From positions 197,829 through 261,828 of the forward strand of contig NW_027192197.1 in assembly GCF_041956535.1 (NCBI RefSeq): a stretch of 64,000 nucleotides of DNA. The letters run 5' to 3'. The notes beneath the pieces were generated by a model, which made no database searches, was not told the origin of the DNA, and was given only the letters and a program-made list of their open reading frames with translations. Source of the stretch: Calcarisporiella thermophila CBS 279.70 (lineage: Eukaryota; Calcarisporiellomycota). Shown here piece after piece: positions 42,813-54,299 of this stretch; position 1 is the first letter of the stretch; each line of letters begins with the position of its first letter. The position numbers and the translations under genes are program-made.

Positions 42813-45800
42813 TTAGCCCGCCTTCACCTTCTTGCTCTCGTCCCCTTCTGCTGTCTGCGCATTCTCTATCTCTTGGAGCTTACGCTTCAGATTCGTGTTT
42901 TGCCGCTCAACTTGGCTCACCTTTACCGATAATCGCATATTCTGCTGTCGCATCTCTTCTTGACTTTTCTTGAATTTTTTCTACAAAGAGAGTGGGTAAA
43001 TCTTGGGTGAATAGTATATTCGTATGAACAAACTTACATTGAGTAAGGTCAACTTCTTAATGTTCATAAATGCCCATTCAGCCTTTGCTTTCTGATCCTC
43101 CATTCTTGCATTCACACGGTCTATTACTTGCCCACCCAACATGGTCTGAGTTGCGATCGAAACAACATTGCCTGTTGTTTGTGATTTTTCAGAGGTTGAA
43201 GAGAGAGGAGTAGGGGAAATAGTTGACTCCCCTAAATGTTGTGGAGTTGAAATAATTGGGGCTGGTAGTCTTGACTCTTCGGTCTGAGTCTCGGTGGTGC
43301 GGACATCTCGGACAGAGTTGCGTGCCTGTCGCGGATCAAGTGAACGCACTTGTAGTTTTTGGATGGCGGTCTGAAGACGGTCCTTCTCAGCACGCATTTG
43401 CGTCTAGAATAATTAATCAACGGGGACATTAAGTGAAATGATGCATGTTAAGCAAAATAAAATTTCAATTACCAGCTCATTTGCTGTATTTCCTTTCTCG
43501 GTCTCGGCTTGACGCAATTTCTCGCGCATCTTTCCAAGTGTGTCTTTCCACAGGGTGCAATGCTGTGAAAGTTGGGCGACCTAAAGGATAATCTCGTAAA
43601 TAAGCAAGGGCTATTAAAGTAAAAGCTAAGCATGATGGGAAATACTTTTTGATTTTCTGCCTGCAAATCTGCTTGAAGTTTTGAAATGGTTTCCGACTTT
43701 TCGCCAGCCTCTTTGCTCGAATCCTCAAGCTTCTTTGTGATGCTCGCCATTTCCTCCTGAGCTTTTTTGACTTCTTCCGCCTTCTTTCGTACTTCCTCTG
43801 CGAGTTTATCTTTCTCCAGTTTAATACGAATATTCTGGGTCATAAGCTCCTTCGATCGTTGCTCCTGGGTCTCAATGTTTGCGCGCAACTATCAAAACAA
43901 AATTTGTTTGCTTTACCCTGCAGGAAAAATTGGAAAAGAGATACTAACGGTTTGTAAAATTTCTTCTTTCGATCTTAATAATTCTTCTATATCTTTCTTG
44001 GACGAGATCTGATTCTCGAGTTCCGCAACTATGGCAAGAATGCTATCCACTTCAGCTCGGAGGACCCCAAGCTGATGCTCGTGCTCCAACCGCACCGCCA
44101 TCAGTTCTTCTGCTTGCTCAAAATCTATCGATGACCTAAGATTTGAACCAATAAAGTCAGCAATGTTCTGTTTATTAGAACAGTTGATAATCGCACCTAT
44201 CCACATCTACATCCATGCCACTTTGCCCTGGGATGGTCTCTAACCTGGCTAAACTCTCCTCTAAGCTTTCTTTTTCCTTAGTGAGCTCTCTCACAGATAC
44301 ACGCAGTTCTGAAATTAGCTGTTCCAACTCAATAGTCCTTCCTTGCATTTCTTCACGCTCTTGTTCCGCCATCTCGAACTTAGCCCGCTGATGGGCAACG
44401 GTATCATGCAATGAGCGAATTTCCTCTTTAAGTCTTTCCACCTCGAGGGTTGCTTCTGCAAGGCGATGCTGACTTGATTTGGATTCCGCAAGCTCGCGTC
44501 TATATGTTTCTTCCTGTTGCAGTAATTGGCGGCGCAATTGATTTTTCTCTTCACCTATGGCGTCTTTCTCTTCTACGAGTCGTTGCACTGTTCGTTGCTC
44601 ATAAGCAAGAGCCTCGCGGAGATTAGCAGAATCTCGCTGGGCCGCCTGCTGCTGTTGTAAAATTTCTTCTTGATGATTCTTTTGATCCTGAAGCTCTTGA
44701 TCGCGCTGGCGTATTTGTTCAAGCAGGGTATTGATTGCATCCTCCTTCTGCTGGCGAATTTGTTTCTCGGTGGTATACGCATTTTCTAATTTATCGTATT
44801 GTACTAGAGAGCGATATGATCACAAATCATTGAGAGTTCGCATTCCAAGACTTCGAAATGTATATATTTACCATTTAATGAACGAAGCAGTTCCTGTAAC
44901 CGCGTAACCTCCTTTGTGATTTCCTGCACCTGATTTTCAGCTGCACACTGGACACCTGAATCTGAGAAGCCATGATTCTCAAAAAGACGCCTCAGCTCAT
45001 CATTCTTCTGAGTAGCAGTATCGCGCCTGGAAATAAAAATAGTTCGCATCAATACTCAGAGAAGCAGGATATTAGGCATAAAACTTACTGTTCAACTAAA
45101 CTTTCTAGTTGCAGTTGCATTTTCGCAATAATTCCTTCGAATTCCTGCTCCTGTGAGTTGAGCACCTCCTCGAGTCGTTGGATTTCCGATACCTGTTTTC
45201 GCATTTCCTCTTCTTGCACGACCATTTTTCTTATCAGACTGATATTATTCTGTTGTAACTCGCGGATCCCGCGGAAGGTGATATATTCCTCCGGGGTTTC
45301 CTCAGGCTTGCCTAAATCTTCCAGTGTATTCGAATGGGGATATCGGAGACGCTTTACTTCGAGTAAGAGTGACTGGACTTGTTTGTGGAGATCAGAATTC
45401 ACTATAATTCAAAAAGTATAAAAATTATTTTAGAGAAAAATAATGTAAAGATTTTCCCAAAACTTACACTTCTTCAGGATGCTATGCTCATTTTTGTTCA
45501 GCTCAGCAACTGAGTTGCTTTCCTGTGCTTGGCGCTTAAAGGATTCCATTTCTTCCTTTATCTGCGATAACTGAAGGGAGAGCTTTTCGTTTTCTTCTTT
45601 TAGCAAGGCATTCACTCGATATTGCTCGTTAAGGATAATCCCCTGAAAAAATATTGTTGGAAACCAGTGTTTAGTATTCTCACTAACCGTTTTCAAACCA
45701 ATAAACAAATACATTATTCCGAATTTCTTCCAAGACATGCTCGAATGATTGACGGTAGAAAGCAGACTGTTGCTCCTTTGCTGCGATCTCACTTTTAAGT

Positions 45801-47141
45801 GAATTATTTTCGTTAATCTATTCGAAAAATTTAGTAAATTATCAGAGAAAAACGAAAGACGAGCTAAAATTAAACTAACTATATCCATGAACGATCCCCC
45901 GCTGGTAATTATACGATCTGCTACAGCAGCTGTACCAGATAAAATTTCCAACTAAAATCATCAAAATATTACTATTAGCTATTATGCTGGAATAAAACAG
46001 AAAGCCTATATGTCAAGACTCATGCCTGAGACGACGGCTGGTTCAATTGGTTATCGTCAAGTTTCACTGAAATATTCTCATTCTTTGTCTGCAATAATTT
46101 CTCAGCTTCATGCAGCTGCGCCCGTAGATTACCTATCTCCGCATCATATTCCTCCTTTTCTCGTCGTAGTTGTTCGATTTGAACTTCCCACCGAGAGTCG
46201 TTCTCCGCTAATATCTGCTCCAAACGATTTCTAACTTCCTCCAATTCGAGTATTCGTGCACGAGATTCCAATGCTTCCTTCTGTAAAAGTTCAGCCTCGC
46301 GCTGTCGCATTTCAATATCGCTCACAAAACCCGCCTCGATATTTTTGCAACGGAATTCGAGCTCGCGTATACGACGAGTAGATTCTTGAAGTTCACGGTT
46401 TTTATCCTGGAAGCTCGTTGACCAATAAGAAACAGATTGCTCCGCAGCAGCAGCCTCAGAGCGGGCGCGCTGTAAGTCGTTCTCCAATTTCCGTGTATCA
46501 CGAACAGACTTTTCACGGTACTGGCGGAAATTCTCCTCAATGGCGTCGCGGTCTTTGACAATGGAATCAATTTCTTGTCGCAGGCGATCTTGTTCTCGCT
46601 GCGCTGTTGCCAGTTGCGACTGTAATTCAAAAATGCGTAAATATCAATTATTATTATATGATTTTCTCCAATTTATTAGTTGCCTTAAAAATTTCCCCAT
46701 GGTTCTGAGACTCCTGAACTTGGAGTTCGAGTTGCCCAATCTTGACTTTGGAATCAAACAGATCTTGCTTTGTAGTCTTCAGAACGGCTATTGGGAAATA
46801 AAAATAGATGCTAAGTATTATATCCGATAAAAAAAATTACTTTTAGAGCTCAGTTGATTCTTACATAGAGTTTGCTCTTGTACATGTTGTCTCTCTTCAT
46901 ATAAAGCAATGGCTTGATTGCGCTTAATCTTCGAGTCTTGTAGTTCTAACTGGAGACGCTCCACTTCTCGTTTGTACTTTAAGAGCTCTTGATCTAGTTG
47001 AAAAGCTAATCGCATTAGTAGGAGAGATCATATCAAAAGTGTAGCTAATATACCGTGGAGAGTTTTGTCTAAAGTAAGCTTGGCCTTCAGCTCTTCGATC
47101 TGTCGTGCTAGAATGACTCCATGATCGTTGGGCTCCGGCAT
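42813..47141 (-). CDS. MLP1: TPR/Mlp1-type nuclear pore basket coiled-coil protein
   Basis: Fifteen exons: 47054-47141, 46865-47005, 46684-46787, 46026-46619, 45880-45951, 45713-45817, 45468-45642, 45089-45401, 44872-45026, 44197-44803, 43949-44135, 43646-43888, 43473-43580, 43038-43403 and 42813-42980. The sum is 1,141 residues, nearly all heptad-rich coiled coil. The identifying block is in exon 8 (about residues 427-530): NSDLHKQVQSLLLEVKRL, EEYITFRGIRELQQNNISL, the conserved segment of TPR, Mlp1 and plant NUA. The C-terminus has a Pro/Thr-rich linker and a lysine-rich end (ESKKVKAG). Mlp1/TPR lines the nuclear side of the pore and checks mRNA export. It is shorter than Mlp1 (about 1,875) and TPR (about 2,360), lacking most of the C-terminal part. 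Introns 3 (AAG|GCAACT) and 4 (CAG|GCATGA) use GC donors. Confidence 0.83.
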
Positions 47142-48069
47142 GATTGTTTCGCTTATATTATTAGCGAACAATCTCGGTAAGATTATAGAAAACTTTCAAC
47201 GCGCGAGTCCCATAAGACCTCAAAAATACATAAGCCACCAAATTAAATATATTATTTTCTCATAATTCGTTAATACATTAACACGGACATAATGTATTGA
47301 AATAAATTAAAATAATATAAAACAAAGTAAGTGGATAATATGAGAAAGAATAAGAATACATTATATAGATAGTTATTTAGTGTATATTTTATAGTTATGA
47401 TATACTATTTTCAGATAAATTCATGGTGCAATTACAATACTAGATTGTTGCAAAATCTCCATATTTGTACAGTTGGCATCAAGAGTGGGCAAATGAAGAC
47501 AATAGACCTACTCTAAATGAACAATTGTATATTTACTTGAAGTATTTGCATCAATACTAAATACAATTTGACACTGCGAGCGAGATAAATAGAAGCAATA
47601 TGACAGTGGAAAGAAATTGCGGAGGAATATGCGAGATCCCCTACTGCAATGGCTATATGGTAACCAATCTTTTAGAATCATATCTTGTTAACATGCACAC
47701 TGGTACTTTTTTTTAGCATTTATTTACTTTAGATTTGTGTAATTATGTTAGTTTGACAGCAGGAACTATATGTCAGTTTCCAAATTACATTCATAAATTG
47801 AAATCTATAAAATCAAATTCGATATCCTCAAAAGATATCTGAAAAAATACATAATAATTTTGTTTGAAGTCTAATCCAAATAATTAGGAGAGAATCATCA
47901 TGCGCTTCCTAGTCTATGACCCTGGCCAGGAAATGATGAGGGTGGGGATGTCGATTGGGTAGTATTTGAAGGGGGGGAAGTATAAAAACTGGAAGTTAAT
48001 GTTCTATGTACCCAAATTTTTTAAAACTTTCAATTTAATGGAATCACCGCTTTTTTTTTGAATGTCTAC
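47142..48069. other. intergenic region, 0.9 kb
   Basis: Very AT-rich sequence between the 5' end of the basket gene and the 3' end of the rhomboid gene. No supported gene, RNA or repeat. Confidence 0.55.
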
Positions 48070-48980
48070 TTACGGGTCAACATCCGATTGTGAAATAGGA
48101 AGCCAGCCTCTTCCTTCGCGTGCCTCATGGATACTTACAAATCCAGACCAGTCAACTATCCACGAAAGAGGGCGATATGACTCTAAACGCTCATAAAATG
48201 TGTCGCTAGGTAGTATACGATCAAAGTAGCCGTAGGCAAAGAGATAACCTGTCGCAATGCCGCATAAATGTCCCAAGAATGCTGCTCCCGGGAAGAGGAG
48301 CTGTATTATCAACAACAAAAATATTGGATAAATATGGGCAGGAATCTGAACTAGGCCAAAGAAACTGTAACATAACATTAGGAAAAGGGTAAATTTCAGG
48401 CTATATATATCACAAAGATCACCTGATTTCTTGTCCAGAAATTTGTCGAACTTGCCAAACAATTAATGCGAACACATTTCCACTCAATCCTCCAATAATC
48501 GCACCACTTCCAAACAGCCCAGTCACATTCAGTGCAATTAAAATTAGGCAGTAAAAGATCGCAGAAACTAATGTGTAGGGAAACATAAAGGTGGTAAGGC
48601 ATTTGAGAGTACCCTGGGCTCTTTCTTGAGAGAAACTGAGTGGGACAAATGCGATAAGATTGAAAAGTATATGGGGAAATGAGAGGTGTATGAATGGGTA
48701 AGTAATAATCCTGTAAACTATAGTAACAATGAGCATGTTTTTACGTAATTTGAAAAATTAGATGGTTACCTTGGTGTCTGTATATTATAGCTTCCATCCA
48801 TAAACCCAAACTTGCCGATAAGTCGTGTACAAACCATCCAACAGCATAAAACACCAGACAGGTTCCAAGCACGAAGGAAGTAAACAGAGGGATTGATTTG
48901 GCATACTGTTTAGCACTTGTAAGCAATGGTTCGATTTGATCGCGAAAAGACGTGCGGAAAGGTTGCGGAGCTTGGGACAT
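48070..48980 (-). CDS. RBD2: Rhomboid-family intramembrane serine protease
   Basis: Exons 48770-48980, 48423-48717 and 48070-48364 (introns 52 and 58 bp) encode 266 residues with about six membrane helices. The rhomboid dyad is present: Ser149 in IIGGLSGNVFAL and His201 in AAFLGHLCGIATGY, with a His-rich loop (FIHLSFPHILFN) in the second helix. The layout (short cytosolic head, helix, then the six-helix core and a soluble tail of about 55 residues) fits fungal Golgi rhomboid Rbd2, which in S. pombe cleaves the SREBP precursor. Orthology is inferred from length and topology; the tail ends SQSDVDP. Confidence 0.85.
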
Positions 48981-49526
48981 GATTCGCTTGAATTATTATG
49001 TGAAAATCGAAAAGATACACCGGGAAAGGGATAATGAAAGATATTTAAAATATTCTAGTGGCACAGCAGATTTGGCCGTAAGATATCGATACAATGGGCG
49101 TTGATCCTATAAAATTTAAACCATCCCTGTTAACTAACAAATATTCTCATATTTTATCTAAATTTAATGAAAAAGTGTATATTCTTAATGTAATACTTAT
49201 GAATGCAACAATAAACCCTCAGCATGTAGTCTCGTCGCTCTGATAATCGCTTAATAATATAACAGAGAAATTTTAGTTGTGCTGAATGTGCCGTTACTTA
49301 ATGATTAATCGAGCAATATTAGCCCCACGATCCAAATCAAATAACTTCCTAACATACCTATCTTCCGTTTGGTTTAATGAAGAATGAACTTAAATTATTT
49401 TAATAACGAAAATATCTACAGAGGGATAGTTAAGGATGCGGCAAATTTATCGGGCGCCATCAAAAATTGAACCGTCATCTTAATTTTCTCACTTAATAGT
49501 TTGACCATTATAACGAATTTTGAAGG
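48981..49526. promoter_or_regulatory. divergent promoter, rhomboid / questin oxidase-like
   Basis: About 545 bp of AT-rich DNA between divergent starts; no gene is seen. Confidence 0.55.
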
Positions 49527-50995
49527 ATGGCTGTCTATGATCCCTTACTTCGCCTCAACACAGACACCTCCATACACTCACAGAAAACAGCTCGTGAACG
49601 CCTGTCAAGTTTTATTAACGACAATCATCGTCTTTTCAATATTGAATGGGGAGAAGGTTTTCCCAATCATCTAGTACCCGTACTATTATCTCTTTATGAT
49701 ATGGGAGGTGAGGATTCAAATTTGTCACGTAGAAATATAAGTGAAGAGTAGAATTCATATATACATCTTTTTACCTAAACTATTTTATATTTAGCATCTC
49801 CTGAACGATTACAGAATGTATATAATAATATGTCATCCGATCTCTTAAGAACTCGGGCTCCTCAGATTGATATAAAGGATGAAAATTGGACAGATTTTTT
49901 TGGGCAAAAGAAGTAAATATATCATTCAAAAAAATTTTTTTGGCCCTATTAATCTAAGTTTTCATTGTAGATATTATCGTGAATATCTTGCATTCTTCGA
50001 TTCTTGCATTGACCGCATGGGCATTTTTCCTGCATTTCAGCACTACTTTCCAATTCTATTACCTGGATGTCTTGGTGCTGCAATGCATCCTCTTTGCCAT
50101 ATTGCTTATGGCCTTGAATTTAAAGATGCTTTAATCGTTGCCGAAGGGCTTGCTTATGCAAGCATTGCCTATTTCTCGTTTGGAGACATGATAGAGCACG
50201 GGGGCAATACCAAACGTGGACTATGTCGCGATGTTTTAGAAATGGTACGAGCTGATAAAAGATTCGATGGAACATTTGATGGCACATTCCAAGGGAAATG
50301 GAAAGTACTGTTACGAAGCAGGGAGAGCTTGTTGAAGATCTATTTGAATCACTATGGAGTCCAAGGTTGAAAATTTTTCTGCAATTTATATCGAGAGGCC
50401 CTAACATTATTATTTTGGTTTAGAAGAGGAATCCGCCGAAACCATCACAGCCATCCTTCACGACCTAACTAAAATGGCAACTTATTTATTGGCAGCTACT
50501 CTTCCGGGCCCCGACACACCTAGTAGTTCTCCACCTTTCACAATTACACAACCCAGCACTTTCTTTACCTCGGAAACAACAAAAACGACGCGTCATCTTG
50601 ACTTCTTCCTTGCCCATGCGTTTCTTGGGATCGAAGCCATTCACTCTGTATTACCGCATCTACAAGTACATGATCAAACACGGTTGCTTCGCGTATATTT
50701 TGTTGCTTTGTTAGCGACTTATATTGTACAAGGGCGGCCAGCTTTTCACCCTGAATTACTATTGGCGAATGCGAGCGAAAACTGTAGCACTCCGGGTAGA
50801 GATGATGATTGGACTAGAATAGTGAATGAAGCAATTGAGAGCGAGGATATACATGTTCCACTGTTAGTACGCGCGCTGCTTAAAGCTCGATTCAAATATC
50901 CTTCAGAGTCTGAAGTGTATTTACGTGGTGCATTGCGAATGCTGGAGTTTATTAAGACTGAACGTGATTGGGAAGTTGAAGGAATAGGCTGGTGA
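49527..50995 (+). CDS. Questin oxidase-like protein
   Basis: Exons 49527-49707, 49795-49912, 49971-50365 and 50424-50995 give 421 residues. Family features: the N-terminal NHLVPVLLSLYDMGGASPERL, WTDFFGQKKYYREYLAFFD, and the conserved AAMHPLCHIAYGLEF and AYFSFGD, then a C-terminal HAFLGIEAIHSVLP and LLATYIVQGRP. These match the questin oxidase family (GedK of Aspergillus geodin synthesis, an NADPH-dependent Baeyer-Villiger-type ring opener), whose members are common outside gene clusters with unknown substrates. No other secondary-metabolism gene lies next to it, so a general oxidative role is as likely as a pathway step. Confidence 0.88.
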
Positions 50996-51424
50996 TATAG
51001 CCAGTGCTATTACTCTCCAAGGTTTATTTTATGGGACTTATCTGGATGGAGAGAGGGGTCCGGAAACTTTTCTCACCTCTATATGCTAGCTTACAATTTG
51101 TGTTATTTGTACTTGTTATTCTTTTGTTCGATATTCATTGAAAGCTTTTATTATTTTGTTCATACATGTCATATTTTTCACGCGATTCTTTTTTTTTTTT
51201 CAACTGTGGTATTGTGAGGCGAGAGTTGAGATAATCAATTATCTGTTTATATTAACTCTTATTTTATCTGAACTCTTATTTTTCATACTTCCCTTATGGT
51301 TTGCTATTGTATAATGAAAGCCTATGTTTTAAGTTAAACGGCTTATCCACTTAAATTTTACATGTGAAAATCTAGAAAATTTCTATCTTTACCCCACTGA
51401 TCTTTGACAATAATTTACATCACC
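50996..51424. other. intergenic, tandem genes
   Basis: About 430 bp of T-rich sequence, presumed 3' UTR of the oxidase-like gene and promoter of the bHLH gene. Confidence 0.55.
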
Positions 51425-52652
51425 ATGTCGTCATTAGCCCTTTTCACTGAGAGCGAAAAGAAAGCATTCGAAGAATTTCTCACTCAGCTAGTCGGCAATG
51501 ATGATTTTTCCCTCGAGCATCACCAACAACAGCAGACTAATTCCTTGAACGAGTCTGGTAAAATTACATCTCTATTGCTTTGCTTTTAAAATTTCTTAGA
51601 TCCACGATCATGACTAAACATCTCTGTCTGATCAAAGGTTCATCTCAGCAACACCAAGAGATCGATCTTTTTAATCTTGCTACTGCCGCCACTACTGATT
51701 CCGCTATCACCCGCCCATCTCCAACTGCATCTATTACAATCCCAACTCCCCGACACGATGAAGAATCGATCTTTCCGATCTCAAGTGGTAGTTTACCATC
51801 TTCTGCTGCCTCATTTAACTCTCTCAGCAGAAGCCTAGAGAATGGAGATTCTGTCACACCACACGGTTTATTGAGACGTCGTGGGACAATTGGAGGTACA
51901 AGCAGTGGTGGTAGAATACGAGGAGCGGTTAGAAGAGAGGATGGGGTGTCATCCTCTGCATCATCATCATCAGCTCCTTATTTTAAACCCTTACCAAAAT
52001 CAGCGACTATAAATGGAGAAACTATTGTGCCGAAGGGCAAGCCTGGGAGGCGCAAAGGAATGAAAAATAGTAATAGCGCAGAAACACCTGTCATACCGCC
52101 TACAGGACTCGAATCCAGTGTAAAAACATCAACCTCACGACGTGGAAAGAAGCCTCCACACGAGTTGTTGACTGAGGAGGAAAAAAAGGCGAACCACATT
52201 GCATCAGAGCAGAAAAGGCGACAAAATATTCGATTGGGCTATGAACAGTTGGTAACTATTGTACCAACACTTTCCCAATGCAACCGAAGCGAAGCTCTAA
52301 TATTGCAGCGGTGTGAGTAGAAATTAATCAATATGTTTAATTCTGGAATAAGTGTTTTACTTATGTTCATTTGATTTAGCTGTCGAGTATATAAAACACT
52401 TGCTATCGCAGAAACATGAGCTAAAGGATCGACTACGGGAATTGCATAATATCCTTGGAGAACCGTGAGTGCTTCTTTATTTATTCATCGTATAAGTATT
52501 TGTGTACTTTAGCTAACTTATATTATTTTTTGCTCATACACATAGAATGAATCCAGAAGATGAAAATGTAAATATTTATTCTACTCTAATTTTCTACAAC
52601 TTTTCATTAACCTTTTTTATTGCAACTTTAGTCATCGGATGAAGAACGGTGA
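51425..52652 (+). CDS. bHLH transcription factor (Ino4/Mlx-like)
   Basis: Exons 51425-51557, 51638-52312, 52380-52464, 52546-52567 and 52632-52652 give 311 residues; the last two exons are only 22 and 21 nt. A Ser/Thr-rich, disordered first half leads to a bHLH domain at about 230-290: the basic region KKANHIASEQKRRQNIR (with the His-Glu-Arg E-box contacts), helix 1, a loop and helix 2, RSVEYIKHLLSQKHELKDRL. The helix runs on into a short leucine-zipper-like stretch. It resembles the heterodimerising Ino4/Mlx/Mondo group, which act on lipid and sugar genes. The 3' end is uncertain: a GTGAGC donor overlaps the last codons, so an alternative last exon at about 52790 would change the end by a single residue. 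Confidence 0.82.
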
Positions 52653-52905
52653 GCGCATAGAATATCCTATTCTCTTTTTTAAGAATATTTAGCTTTGTAA
52701 ATTTTCAAACGATCTTCTCTCTCAATTATCTGTCTCCTTTATTTTATTTCTAAGCCTTATTTATGTAATTGATTCCTTTTTTTAACAGTTATTAATACTA
52801 AGGAGTATTCCAACGACTCTAGCATATTTTAGATATAGTAAGATAAAAAATAGTATTTACATTCAACTTGAAACAAAAAGCTAAGGTATAATACTACAGA
52901 GCATA

Positions 52906-53313
52906 CTATCCACTGACCGCTTTGATTAATTTCGTCAGATTAGTGTCAAACAAATCTGATCTAATTGGCATTTCTGGGGTATGAAATGGATTCTTCATCA
53001 CAAAATCAGCGTAAATTTCATAGATGCGCCGCAATACACCTTCAGCATTCGCATGGTTTGGGTCGCTTACAAGCAAGAGTTTTGTTCCCGTGAGTGTCTG
53101 ATGGCAAATCATCTTGAACGTCTCTGCCTCGAGTACCTCCAATCCGGATGAACCAGCCACAGGTGAGATGCGCGAAGTTATTGCATGTACTCCATGAAGC
53201 GTACCAGCCAGAACTAGGTACTCGTTGCTTGTAAGTTTTGAAAGCCCTTCGTTAAAATCGCGTTGATAAACCAGGCCGCCTGCTTTATTAATGATATAAA
53301 GAGAGTAGATCAT
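52906..53313 (-). CDS. TRS23: TRAPP complex subunit Trs23 (TRAPPC4)
   Basis: Single exon, 135 residues from the ATG at 53313; another in-frame ATG five codons upstream is possible, but homologues begin at this Met. Sybindin/longin-fold features: MIYSLYIINKAGGLVYQRDF, LTSNEYLVLAGTLHGVHAI, GSSGLEVLEAETFK, CHQTLTGTKLLLVSDP, RRIYEIYADFVMKNPF and MPIRSDLF, all matching TRAPPC4. It lacks the PDZ-like insertion found in the animal protein. Trs23 is a core TRAPP subunit that helps Bet3, Bet5 and Trs31 activate the Rab GTPase Ypt1 at the Golgi. It is divergent from MED11 with a gap of only 129 bp. Confidence 0.93.
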   Translation of the reverse strand: MIYSLYIINKAGGLVYQRDFNEGLSKLTSNEYLVLAGTLHGVHAITSRISPVAGSSGLEVLEAETFKMICHQTLTGTKLLLVSDPNHANAEGVLRRIYEIYADFVMKNPFHTPEMPIRSDLFDTNLTKLIKAVSG

Positions 53314-53442
53314 TTTTCCATAGAGCATAGAATTAGCTGCGTGTCGAGCAATTTAATATCTTGTGGCTTGGTGAGGACCCATTTTTATAGCTTATTGGAA
53401 ATTTGTTAGTAGCGAGTTTAGAAGTTTAGGATTAGGTGCGGT

Positions 53443-53995
53443 ATGGAAATTAGTACAACGGAAATTAAGGCCGATACAGAAGTAAATTCTTCATCAGTGG
53501 AAAGTTCAGATCACTCAGAGAGTGGTCAACGAATGTGTGAGCTTCATCAAGTTGAAAAGGTAAATGATTTACTTTAAATTGTTTCTTTAATAATACTGAT
53601 CTCAATTTAATAGAAACTAGTAGAAATGCTTCGCACAGCAGGTGGAGCTATTCAGCTCCTTTCCGATGAAGACATGGAAGACGACAAACGAAGAGAAGCA
53701 TTCAGTCACAATGCGACTAAATATATCCAAATTCTTGACGTACGCTACAATTAATCAACAATTATATCCCGATGAAATTAATTTCGAACTGATTTAATAG
53801 GAGGTACAATCTTCACTTCGTTCCCATGTAACACATCTTACAACACGTGGCGACTTTGCCCCCACGAATATGACGCTTCCTATGAATGCCGCAACCTATG
53901 GAGAGCGTGTGGAGCTTGAGGTGTGGGTCAAAGGGTTGAAGATATTAAGAGACGGGTTTCAAGAAGTTAGCGAGATAGCTGAGAAGACAAAGTGA
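53443..53995 (+). CDS. MED11: Mediator complex subunit 11
   Basis: Exons 53443-53559, 53614-53739 and 53801-53995 (introns 54 and 61 bp, phase 0) give 145 residues. After an acidic/Ser-rich head, the pattern is that of Med11: CELHQVEKKLVEMLRTAGGA, IQLLSD, then an amphipathic helix IQILDEVQSSLRSHVTHLTT and a final helix VKGLKILRDGFQEVSEIAEK. Human MED11 (117 residues) aligns over the whole folded part. Med11 pairs with Med22 in the Mediator head and helps load TFIIH and polymerase II. Confidence 0.87.
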
Positions 53996-54299
53996 TAGCA
54001 TAAATCTTTCTAAAATAAAACTGTATATATTGACTGTTTTGAATAAAATTGACTTTTGAGAACTACACATGCGTTCTATCCTCGAGGATTCCTATCTATA
54101 AATTTCTCACCTATAATATGGTCGGGGTATTGATTAATTCAATTTTAGTCCAGTAAATATTTAGGAATAACGCGTAGTGTGAGAGTTAATATTCTCACAT
54201 GTTACCCACTGGACTGTAAATCTGATTTATTTTCTCACTCTTCCGAATTCTTCTTATCTCTTTCACTGATCTGTCCAGGATAATACTTAGCTCAATAAG
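53996..54299. other. intergenic, tandem genes
   Basis: About 300 bp of AT-rich spacer between MED11 and the acyl-CoA dehydrogenase gene; nothing else is seen. Confidence 0.55.

Noticed and set aside
49527-50995. Secondary-metabolite gene cluster around the questin oxidase-like gene
   Set aside because: Neighbours are a rhomboid, a bHLH factor and TRS23; no synthase, transporter or tailoring enzyme is adjacent.
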